From an uncultured Curtobacterium sp. (GTDB lineage Bacteria > Actinomycetota > Actinomycetes > Actinomycetales > Microbacteriaceae): 7,660 bases of DNA. The notes below the pieces were generated by a model. The model did no database searches. It saw nothing but the letters and a program-made list of their open reading frames with translations, and was not told the DNA's origin. This document shows positions 1-5,152 of the stretch, one piece after another. The DNA lies in the NCBI GenBank assembly GCA_913774725.1, contig CAJYIG010000073.1, forward strand, positions 1-7,660, given 5' to 3'. Every line of letters begins with the position of its first letter. Position 1 is the first letter of the stretch. The position numbers and the translations under genes are program-made.

Positions 1-399
1 CTTGGTGAGCTCGCTGACCACGCGCGTCTCCTGGTCGCGGTCGAACCCGTGCTGGCGACCGAGGAACTCGAGGTGGAAGGGGTCGTAGAGGTCCATCACC
101 TGGACCTGCGGACGGACCGCGAGCCACGGCACGCTGTTGTAGAACCCGCCCTGGAAGACGACGACGTCGCACTCGTCGACGAGGGCCTCGGCGTTGTCCG
201 CGCGGAACTCGACGACCCGGAAGCCCTCGCCCTCCCGGGACACGGAGCGGGACGACGCGATCGTCACGTGGTGGTGGCGCGCGGTCAGCGCCCTGGCGAT
301 CTCCCACGCACGGATGGCCGGACCGGCGAGGCGTTCCGAGATGGGTTCGCCCACGATCAGGAGCACGCGCGCGCGGGCGGGGACACGGGTTGCAGTCAC
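1..399 (-). CDS. Glycosyltransferase, GT4-like N-terminal part (partial, runs off left edge)
   Basis: This is the first 133 codons of a minus-strand glycosyltransferase; the 3' part lies outside the window. The chosen start is the GTG at 399-397, which gives MTATRVPARARVLLIVGEP. A hydrophobic first strand (VLLIV, about residues 12-16) leads into GPAIRAWEIARAL (about 27-39), a typical opening of GT-B fold GT4 enzymes, where the N-terminal Rossmann domain binds acceptor. Later come DVVVFQGG (about 78-85) and VMDLYDP (about 100-106), both usual in actinobacterial GT4-like proteins. The C-terminal donor-binding domain with the EX7E motif is not visible, so donor and product cannot be named. There is no signal peptide, so a cytoplasmic or membrane-associated enzyme is expected. 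It is divergent from the next glycosyltransferase gene and shares its promoter region. The start is supported by a TANNNT -10 box seven bases upstream, suggesting a leaderless mRNA. The family call is fairly safe; the specificity is unknown. Confidence 0.85.
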   Translation of the reverse strand, partial: MTATRVPARARVLLIVGEPISERLAGPAIRAWEIARALTARHHHVTIASSRSVSREGEGFRVVEFRADNAEALVDECDVVVFQGGFYNSVPWLAVRPQVQVMDLYDPFHLEFLGRQHGFDRDQETRVVSELTK

Positions 400-406
400 C
401 CCAGCG

Positions 407-412
407 AGCGTA
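407..412 (-). promoter_or_regulatory. -10 box of a probable leaderless promoter for the left GT4 gene
   Basis: On the minus strand the hexamer TACGCT fits TANNNT. Only seven bases (CGCTGGG) separate it from the GTG at 399, so transcription would start at or within a base of the start codon, the common leaderless arrangement in actinobacteria. No good -35 is visible at 17-19 bp; the nearest candidates (GCATAA, GTCAAG) are weak. No convincing Shine-Dalgarno lies upstream of the GTG, which agrees with a leaderless start. Confidence 0.45.
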
Positions 413-417
413 GTGGC

Positions 418-431
418 AACGGGGTTCCGTT
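418..431. repeat. Small inverted repeat between divergent promoters (candidate operator)
   Basis: AACGG and CCGTT form perfect 5-bp arms around a 4-nt spacer (GGTT). The element lies between the minus-strand -10 box (407-412) and the plus-strand -10 box (431-436), so one bound protein could block both divergent genes. Arms this short can arise by chance, so the operator role is only an inference. Confidence 0.25.
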
Positions 432-436
432 ATGCT
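431..436 (+). promoter_or_regulatory. -10 box of a probable promoter for the 476-2445 operon
   Basis: TATGCT is a good TANNNT -10 hexamer in very GC-rich surroundings. Transcription would begin near 443, giving a leader of about 33 nt. The expected -35 region (about 408-413, GCGTAG) is poor. A purine-rich AGAGGAA at 457-463 precedes the ATG at 476 by 12 nt, a slightly long but acceptable ribosome-binding spacing. Confidence 0.45.
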
Positions 437-475
437 TGACGCTGCCCTGCCGCCCGAGAGGAACCGCACAGCTCC

Positions 476-1597
476 ATGACCGTTCCACTGCTCATCGACG
501 GGACCGCGATCCCGGAACGGCTGGGCGGAGTGGGGCGCTACCTCGAGGGGCTGGTGTCCGGGCTCGACGAGCTCGGCGCGTCGTTCGCAATCGTCCTGCG
601 ACGCGAGCACGTCGACCACTTCCGGGCGCTCGCCCCGTCCGCGAAGATCACCGTCGCCCCGGACTGGATCCGCTCTCGACCCCTGCGCTTCGTGTGGGAA
701 CAGGTCGGACTCCCCTGGCTCCGCCTCCGCGCCCGGGCGCACGTGCTGCACTCGCCGCACTACACGTTCCCGCTGCTCGCGCACCGCAACGTCGTGACCC
801 TGCACGACGCGACCTTCTTCAGCGACCCGCAGGCGCACGGCATGCTCAAACGGACCTTCTTCCGCGCATGGATCCGGGCCGCACTCGTCGCCCGACGCGT
901 CTGCATCGTGCCGAGCGCCGCGACGGCCGACGCGCTGCGCGAGCACGTCGACGCGGTCCGGAGCGAGGTGGTGGTCGCGCACCACGGCGTCGACCACGCG
1001 GTCTTCCACGAGCCGACCGACGCCGAGGTGGACCGCGCCGCGGCGCACTTCGGCCTCGACCGTGATCGCGGCTGGATCACCTTCCTCGGCACGATCGAGC
1101 CGCGCAAGAACGTCGGGCCGCTCGTCGAGGCGTTCCGGCGCCTGCGACGCTCGCGACCGGACGGGCCCGACCTGGTCGTGGCCGGGCAGCGCGGCTGGGA
1201 CACGGCCGCCGCCGCCGCCCTGGACGCCGTCGGTCCGGCCGACGGCGTGCACGAGGCCGGGTACGTCCCGCTCGAGTCGCTCCCCGGCCTGCTCGGCGGC
1301 GCCACGGTGGTCGCCTACCCGAGTTCCGCCGAGGGCTTCGGCCTCCCCGTGCTCGAGGCGATGTCGACCGGGGCCTGCGTCCTCACCACGGACCGCACGG
1401 CCCTGCCGGAGGTCGGTGGAGACGCCGTCGCCTACACCGAGCCCGATGCGTCGAGCATCGCGGCCGCGCTCCTCGCCCTCGTGGACGATCCGGAGCGCCG
1501 CGCCGGACTCGGGCGCGCCGCCGTGGACCGGGCGGCCACGTTCAGTTGGGCGGCGACCGCCCGCCACCACCTCGACGCCTTCCGGAGCGCGTCGTGA
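476..1597 (+). CDS. GT4-family glycosyltransferase (GT-B fold)
   Basis: This complete 373-residue protein has the usual length and layout of a GT4 retaining glycosyltransferase, which transfers a sugar from a nucleotide donor to a lipid-linked or glycan acceptor. The N-terminal domain has the glycine-rich GGVGRYLEGL (about residues 17-26), then HSPHYTFPLL and VVTLHDATFF (about 92-117). The C-terminal donor domain has FLGTIEPRKN (203-212), which usually contacts the donor phosphates through R and K, and EGFGLPVLE, where E286 and E294 form the EX7E motif, followed by AMSTGACVLTTDRTALPEVGG. No signal peptide or membrane span is seen, so it should work at the cytoplasmic face. The ATG start follows AGAGGAA (457-463). 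Its stop overlaps the next start in a GTGA, so the two glycosyltransferases are translationally coupled and probably act in sequence on one repeat unit. It resembles the many mannosyl- or rhamnosyltransferase-annotated GT4 proteins of O-antigen-type loci; the actual donor cannot be told from sequence. Confidence 0.93.
   Translation: MTVPLLIDGTAIPERLGGVGRYLEGLVSGLDELGASFAIVLRREHVDHFRALAPSAKITVAPDWIRSRPLRFVWEQVGLPWLRLRARAHVLHSPHYTFPLLAHRNVVTLHDATFFSDPQAHGMLKRTFFRAWIRAALVARRVCIVPSAATADALREHVDAVRSEVVVAHHGVDHAVFHEPTDAEVDRAAAHFGLDRDRGWITFLGTIEPRKNVGPLVEAFRRLRRSRPDGPDLVVAGQRGWDTAAAAALDAVGPADGVHEAGYVPLESLPGLLGGATVVAYPSSAEGFGLPVLEAMSTGACVLTTDRTALPEVGGDAVAYTEPDASSIAAALLALVDDPERRAGLGRAAVDRAATFSWAATARHHLDAFRSAS
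1583..1587 (+). promoter_or_regulatory. Shine-Dalgarno deciding the GT2 start at 1594
   Basis: CGGAG lies six bases before the GTG at 1594, inside the end of the upstream gene. This favours the 1594 start over an in-frame ATG at 1546, which would add 16 residues, lie well inside the GT4 gene and place extra charged and proline-rich sequence before the first Rossmann strand. Confidence 0.6.
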
Positions 1598-2445
1598 GTC
1601 GTGTCGCGGTCGTCACGGTGGCCTACGACTCCGCCGCGGCGCTCGAGGGCTTCCTCGGGAGCATCCGCGCCTCGGAGCACCACGGCGACGCCGACGTCGT
1701 CGTGGTCGACAACGCCTCGTCGGGGCAGGAGGCCGCCCGGACCGTCGCCGAGCGGCACGGTGCCCGGTTCCTCCCGCTGCCGGACAACCGCGGGTACGGC
1801 GGCGGGGTCGCGGCCGGTCTCGGACTGATCGCCGACGACGCCGAGTACGTCCTGGTGTCCAACCCCGACGTCGAGGTCCGGCCCGATGCGATCGCCACCC
1901 TGGTGGCCGCCGCGGACCGTACTCCCGACGGCGCCGTCTTCGGGCCGCGCATCCTCGACGCCGAGGGGCACGTCTACCCGTCCGCCCGGAACGTCCCGTC
2001 GCTGCGGACGGGCATCGGGCACGCCGCCTTCGGCAGGATGTGGCCGAGCAACCCGTGGTCGCTGCGGTACAAGGCCGAGCGGGACACGGACCGGGAGCGC
2101 GACGCCGGCTGGCTGTCCGGGGCGTGCCTGCTGGTCCGCCGCGATCGGTTCGTCACGCTGGGCGGGTTCGACGAGAGCTACTTCATGTACTTCGAGGACG
2201 TCGACCTGGGCGCCCGCGTGACGGCTGCCGGATGGACGAACCGCTACGTGCCGGACGCCGTCGTCACCCACACCGGTGCGCACTCGACCGCGCAGAACGT
2301 GCGGCGCATGGAGCGGGAGCACCACCGCAGCGCCTACCGGTTCCTGTCCCGCCGGTACCGCGCGTGGTGGCTCGCGCCGCTGCGGCTGGTCCTCCGCCTC
2401 GGCCTGGCCGCACGAGCGCGGTGGGTCACCCGCTCGCAGCGCTGA
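1594..2445 (+). CDS. GT2-family glycosyltransferase, WbbL/rhamnosyltransferase-like
   Basis: A 283-residue inverting GT2 (GT-A fold) enzyme of the type that includes mycobacterial WbbL and other dTDP-rhamnosyltransferases. The first strand is VAVVTVAYDSA (4-14). The nucleotide-binding motif is VVVVDNASSG (35-44), followed by LPDNRGYGGGVAAGL (62-76). In place of a strict DXD it has SNPDVEV (89-95), normal for this subfamily. The acceptor side has GWLSGACLLVRR (about 170-181) and GGFDESYFMYFEDVDLGAR, with the ED-x-D (E201, D202, D204) that carries the catalytic base in GT2 enzymes. The basic C-terminus (RRYRAWWLAPLRLVLRLGL) is probably a membrane-associating amphipathic segment. The GTG start overlaps the preceding stop and has its own CGGAG. 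With rmlA and rmlC just across the terminator, rhamnose is a reasonable donor, but this rests on family and neighbourhood. The TGA stop lies inside the first copy of a 31-bp tandem repeat. Confidence 0.92.
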   Translation: MSRVAVVTVAYDSAAALEGFLGSIRASEHHGDADVVVVDNASSGQEAARTVAERHGARFLPLPDNRGYGGGVAAGLGLIADDAEYVLVSNPDVEVRPDAIATLVAAADRTPDGAVFGPRILDAEGHVYPSARNVPSLRTGIGHAAFGRMWPSNPWSLRYKAERDTDRERDAGWLSGACLLVRRDRFVTLGGFDESYFMYFEDVDLGARVTAAGWTNRYVPDAVVTHTGAHSTAQNVRRMEREHHRSAYRFLSRRYRAWWLAPLRLVLRLGLAARARWVTRSQR

Positions 2446-2525
2446 CGCAGGACGTACTGACGCCCGGACGCGCTGACGCAGGACGCACTGACGCCCGGAC
2501 GCGCTGATGCAGGGCGCCCGGACGC
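2441..2525. repeat. Decaying 31-bp tandem repeat spanning the GT2 stop codon
   Basis: Two adjacent 31-bp copies, 2441-2471 and 2472-2502, differ at one position (T at 2455, C at 2486). A third copy, 2503-2525, keeps the first 11 and last 11 bases of the unit with one base between, so 8 bp are lost, and carries a C-to-T change at 2508. Each unit is itself two related halves of 15 and 16 bp that start with CTGACGC; TGACGC or TGATGC occurs at 2443, 2458, 2474, 2489 and 2505. GACGC-rich sequence continues to the hairpin at 2553. The TGA of the GT2 gene is in the first copy. It looks like slippage-generated filler; no function is evident. Confidence 0.85.
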
Positions 2526-2552
2526 GGGACACGGGACGCGGACGCCCTGACG

Positions 2553-2591
2553 CGACGACGCCCCGGTCTCGTCGAGACCGGGGCGTCGTCG
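2553..2591. terminator. Bidirectional hairpin terminator between convergent operons
   Basis: A perfect 18-bp inverted repeat, with arms at 2553-2570 and 2574-2591 and a 3-nt loop (GTC), lies between the ends of the GT2 gene (2445) and rmlA (2598). The core is CCCCGGTCTC paired with GAGACCGGGG. No T-run follows on either strand, as is usual for high-GC actinobacterial terminators, so classic intrinsic termination is less certain than hairpin formation. Its place between two converging genes fits a shared terminator that limits read-through both ways. Confidence 0.8.
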
Positions 2592-2597
2592 TCCTGC

Positions 2598-3461
2598 CTA
2601 CCCGCCGAGCAGGCGCCGCAGGTAGACGCCGTAGCCGCTCTTGACCAGCGGTGCAGCGAGCGCTTCGAGGGCCGTGTCGTCGATCCAGCCGTTCCGCCAG
2701 GCGATCTCCTCGATGCAGCCGATCTTGCTGCCCTGCCGGTCCTCGATGACCTTCACGTACTCGGACGCCTGCATCATCGACTCGAACGTGCCGGTGTCGA
2801 GCCACGCGGTCCCGCGGTCGAGGACCTGCACGCTCAGGCTGCCGTCCTCGAGGTAGCGCTCGTTCACGGTCGAGATCTCGAGCTCACCACGCGCACTCGG
2901 CTCGATGGTCTTCGCGATCTCGACGACACGGTTGTCGTAGAAGTACAGCCCGGGGACGGCGTAGTTCGACTTCGGCGCCGTGGGCTTCTCCTCGATCGAC
3001 AGCGCACGGAACTCGTCGTCGAACTCGACCACGCCGTACGCCGTGGGGTCGGCGACCTGGTACGCGAAGATCGTGGCGCCGTCGACCTCGGTGTTCCGCT
3101 TCAGGCTCGAGCCGAGGCCGGTGCCGTGGAAGATGTTGTCGCCGAGGACCAGCGCGACGCTGTCGTCGCCGATGAAGTCCTCACCGATCACGAACGCCTG
3201 GGCCAGGCCGTCCGGGCTCGGCTGCACGGCGTACTGGATGTCCATGCCGAACGACGCCCCGTCGCCGAGCAGCGCCCGGAACTGGTCGTCGTACTCGGGG
3301 GTCGTGATGACCAGGACCTCCCGGATGCCCGCCATCATCAGCGTCGACAGCGGGTAGTACACCATCGGCTTGTCGTAGATGGGCATGAGCTGCTTCGAGA
3401 TGCCCTTGGTGATCGGCCAGAGGCGGGTGCCGGAACCGCCGGCGAGGATGATGCCCTTCAT
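2598..3461 (-). CDS. rmlA: Glucose-1-phosphate thymidylyltransferase RmlA
   Basis: This cytoplasmic enzyme joins glucose-1-phosphate and dTTP into dTDP-glucose, the first step of dTDP-L-rhamnose synthesis. It is 287 residues, the usual RmlA length. Diagnostic motifs: the nucleotide loop [11 protein letters not shown] (6-16), the catalytic-lysine segment [11 protein letters not shown] (23-33), [11 protein letters not shown] (80-90), the metal-binding VLGDNIFHG (105-113, D108), the sugar-binding [20 protein letters not shown] (156-175), and WLDTGT (220-225, D222). The chosen ATG at 3461 starts exactly at MKGIILAGG and is preceded by GGGGGAG four bases upstream. A more upstream in-frame ATG at 3506 would add 15 unrelated residues inside rmlC. 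The start overlaps the rmlC stop as ATGA, so the two are translationally coupled. rmlB and rmlD are not in the window, and the hairpin just downstream suggests this operon ends here. Confidence 0.98.
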   Translation of the reverse strand: MKGIILAGGSGTRLWPITKGISKQLMPIYDKPMVYYPLSTLMMAGIREVLVITTPEYDDQFRALLGDGASFGMDIQYAVQPSPDGLAQAFVIGEDFIGDDSVALVLGDNIFHGTGLGSSLKRNTEVDGATIFAYQVADPTAYGVVEFDDEFRALSIEEKPTAPKSNYAVPGLYFYDNRVVEIAKTIEPSARGELEISTVNERYLEDGSLSVQVLDRGTAWLDTGTFESMMQASEYVKVIEDRQGSKIGCIEEIAWRNGWIDDTALEALAAPLVKSGYGVYLRRLLGG

Positions 3462-4075
3462 CGCGCTCCCCCGTTCGTGCGCAGCGACTCCGTGTAGGCG
3501 ATGCACTCCTCGTACGTCGGCAGCAGACCGAGCTCGGCCGCCTGCTCGAGCGTCGGGGCGCTGGTGTCCTTCTCCGACAGCACGGGCTCACCGATGCCGT
3601 CCGGCAGCTCGAGACCGACGGTCGGGTCGAGGATGCTGATGCCCTTCTCCCGCTCGGGGTCGTAGTGGGCGCTCACCAGGTAGTTCACCGTGCTCTGGTC
3701 CTCGAGGGCGACGATCGCGTGACCGAGTCCCTCGGACAGGTACACGGCCCGCCGGTCGACGTCGTCGATGCGGACCGAGTCCCACTGCCCGAACGTCGGC
3801 GACCCGACGCGGATGTCGACGATGTAGTCGATGAACGCCCCGCGGACCGCGGTGACGTACTTCGCCTGGCTCGGGGCGACGAGGGCGTAGTGGATCCCGC
3901 GCGCGACGCCGCGCGAGGAGATCGACATGTTCACCTGGCGGAGGTCGAGCGGGTGACCGACGGTGTCCTCGAGCACGTCGGCGCGGTACGCCTCGAGGAA
4001 GGCCCCCCGTGCGTCGCCGTGCTGGACGGGGGTGAACTCCCACGCGCCTTGGATCTTGAGTTCGCGGATCTGCAC
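3458..4075 (-). CDS. rmlC: dTDP-4-dehydrorhamnose 3,5-epimerase RmlC
   Basis: RmlC epimerises C3 and C5 of dTDP-4-keto-6-deoxyglucose, the third step to dTDP-L-rhamnose; it is a cytoplasmic cupin that normally works as a dimer. The 205-residue protein carries [11 protein letters not shown] (21-31), [17 protein letters not shown] (47-63) with the expected catalytic histidine H62, K72 in [23 protein letters not shown] (115-126), and Y132 and Y138 in the [16 protein letters not shown] segment. After the cupin comes a C-terminal tail ([20 protein letters not shown]) usual in actinobacterial RmlC. It is not fused to RmlD, as happens in some actinobacteria. The start is the GTG at 4075, six bases after an extended -10, so the mRNA is probably leaderless. 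It is the first gene of the rmlC-rmlA operon and is divergent from the DPM1-like glycosyltransferase. Confidence 0.97.
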   Translation of the reverse strand: MQIRELKIQGAWEFTPVQHGDARGAFLEAYRADVLEDTVGHPLDLRQVNMSISSRGVARGIHYALVAPSQAKYVTAVRGAFIDYIVDIRVGSPTFGQWDSVRIDDVDRRAVYLSEGLGHAIVALEDQSTVNYLVSAHYDPEREKGISILDPTVGLELPDGIGEPVLSEKDTSAPTLEQAAELGLLPTYEECIAYTESLRTNGGAR

Positions 4076-4081
4076 CGGTGA

Positions 4082-4090
4082 AGCCTAGCA
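4082..4090 (-). promoter_or_regulatory. Extended -10 promoter of rmlC-rmlA, leaderless type
   Basis: On the minus strand TGCTAGGCT matches TGN-TANNNT. Six bases (TCACCG) separate the hexamer from the rmlC GTG at 4075, so the transcript should begin at or within a base of the start codon. The expected -35 region (about 4105-4110, CGGGCC) is poor, which fits an extended -10 promoter. No Shine-Dalgarno stands before the GTG. Confidence 0.6.
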
Positions 4091-4105
4091 AAGCGGTCCG
4101 CGACG

Positions 4106-4120
4106 GCCCGTCGGACGGGC
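4106..4120. repeat. 7-bp inverted repeat in the rmlC / GT2 divergent region (candidate operator)
   Basis: GCCCGTC (4106-4112) and GACGGGC (4114-4120) form a perfect palindrome about one base. It overlaps the -35 zone expected for rmlC and lies upstream of the opposing promoter, so a regulator bound here could act on both operons. It lies between divergent genes, so a terminator role is unlikely. GC-rich palindromes occur by chance in such DNA, so this is only a candidate. Confidence 0.3.
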
Positions 4121-4146
4121 AGGACCGCCCCACCGCCGCCCGCACG

Positions 4147-4152
4147 TAGGGT
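4147..4152 (+). promoter_or_regulatory. Possible -10 box for the 4211 operon
   Basis: TAGGGT fits TANNNT and is the best -10-like hexamer upstream of the plus-strand operon; it predicts a leader of about 50 nt. No good -35 is seen. A weak purine run (AGAGAG, 4192-4197) precedes the ATG at 4211 by 13 nt. A stop (TGA, 4157-4159) lies in frame upstream of that ATG with no other usual start codon between them, which supports the ATG as the start. Confidence 0.35.
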
Positions 4153-4210
4153 TGTGTGACGCCCCGAGCCGTGCCCCTCGCCCGTCCGAGCAGAGAGCGA
4201 CCCCGCCCGA

Positions 4211-5152
4211 ATGAAGCTGTTCGTCCAGATCCCGTGCCTCAACGAGGAGACCACCCTGCCCGCGGTCCTCGAGTCGATCCCGTCGGTCGTCCCCGGTGTC
4301 GACGAGATCGAGGTGCTCGTCATCGACGACGGCTCGACGGACCGGACCGTGGAGGTCGCCCGCGCCCACGGAGTGACCCACTTCGTGCGGCACACGGCGA
4401 ACATGGGCCTCGCACGGTCCTTCCGCGACGGCGTCGACTACGCCCTGCTGCACGGAGCGGACATCGTCGTGAACACGGACGGTGACGACCAGTACCCGCA
4501 GGCCCGGATCGCGGACCTGGTGCAGCCCATCCTGCGCGGCGAGGCCGAGATCGTCATCGGTGACCGCCAGACGCGCACGATCGAGCACTTCTCGACCCTG
4601 AAGAAGGGCATGCAGCGACTCGGTTCGTGGGTCGCGAGCCGAGCCGCCGGGCTCGACCTGCCCGACGCCGCCAGCGGGTTCCGTGCGTACTCGAAGTACT
4701 CGCTGATCCGTCTGAACATCGTGACGCGGTTCAGCTACTGCATGGAGACCATCGTGCAGGCCGGCTACAAGCGCCTCGCGATCGCGAGCATCCCGATCAC
4801 GACCAACCCGAAGACCCGCGAGTCCCGGCTGTTCCGCAACATGTGGCAGCACGTCTTCGCTTCGGGGTCCGCAATCGCCCGCGTGTACCTCATGTACCGT
4901 CCGATGGCGCTCTTCGCCTCGGTGAGCGCCGTGCTGCTCGTCGCCGGTCTGGTCCCGTTCGTGCGGTACCTGGTCCTGCTCACCAGCGGCTCCGGCGGCA
5001 ACCACCTGCAGTCCCTGCTCATCGGCATCGTCCTCGTCATCACCGCGGTCCTGTCGATGACGATCGGTGTCGTGGCCGACCTGACCCGACTGAACCGGAC
5101 CCTCGCCGAGGAGCAGCTCGACCTGCAGAAGCTCGCTCGGTACGGTGACTGA
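4211..5152 (+). CDS. DPM1-like GT2 polyprenyl-phosphate glycosyltransferase with C-terminal membrane anchor
   Basis: A 313-residue GT2 enzyme resembling dolichol/polyprenyl-phosphate sugar synthases, which move a sugar from a nucleotide donor to a polyprenyl phosphate on the inner membrane face. Motifs in order: VQIPCLNEETTLP (5-17), VLVIDDGSTDRT (35-46), NMGLARSFRDG (64-74), the metal site NTDGDDQYP (88-96; D90 and D92 form the DXD), the conserved GDRQ segment (about 118), and DAASGFRAYSK (about 156-166). Two hydrophobic segments follow at about 236-260 and 266-292, as in GtrB-type enzymes, then a charged helical tail (TRLNRTLAEEQLDLQKLARY) that should face the cytoplasm. The ATG start is the only usual start codon after the in-frame TGA at 4157. 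It overlaps the next gene by 8 nt. Its product, a polyprenyl-P-sugar, would be the natural donor for the GT-C-like proteins encoded downstream. The sugar is unknown. Confidence 0.92.
   Translation: MKLFVQIPCLNEETTLPAVLESIPSVVPGVDEIEVLVIDDGSTDRTVEVARAHGVTHFVRHTANMGLARSFRDGVDYALLHGADIVVNTDGDDQYPQARIADLVQPILRGEAEIVIGDRQTRTIEHFSTLKKGMQRLGSWVASRAAGLDLPDAASGFRAYSKYSLIRLNIVTRFSYCMETIVQAGYKRLAIASIPITTNPKTRESRLFRNMWQHVFASGSAIARVYLMYRPMALFASVSAVLLVAGLVPFVRYLVLLTSGSGGNHLQSLLIGIVLVITAVLSMTIGVVADLTRLNRTLAEEQLDLQKLARYGD

Noticed and set aside
49..1065. Plus-strand open frame spanning the divergent promoter region
   Set aside because: It overlaps the antisense of the left GT4 and an alternative frame of the 476 gene, with low-complexity RR/GA/PR composition and no recognisable motif.
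1546..1593. Longer GT2 start at the ATG at 1546
   Set aside because: It would overlap the GT4 gene by 52 bases and add a charged, proline-rich leader before the first strand; GTG 1594 has CGGAG and a stop-start overlap.
2441..2525. CRISPR array
   Set aside because: The repeats are directly adjacent with no unique spacers, are subdivided into half units, and no cas genes are present.
1432..2805. Long minus-strand open frame opposite the GT2 gene (and similar long frames opposite other genes)
   Set aside because: It is arginine-, alanine- and proline-rich, shows no domain, lies opposite a clear glycosyltransferase and crosses the terminator hairpin. Such mirror frames are expected in very GC-rich DNA.
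3462..3506. Longer rmlA start at 3506
   Set aside because: The extra 15 residues lie inside rmlC and do not belong to the RmlA fold, which begins at MKGIILAGG; a strong GGGGGAG stands right before the 3461 start.
4156..4485. GTG-initiated frame close to the -10 box at 4147-4152
   Set aside because: The protein is proline/arginine-rich and out of frame with the DPM1-like GT2, whose motifs are unmistakable. The GTG is only three bases after the hexamer, too close for a leaderless start.
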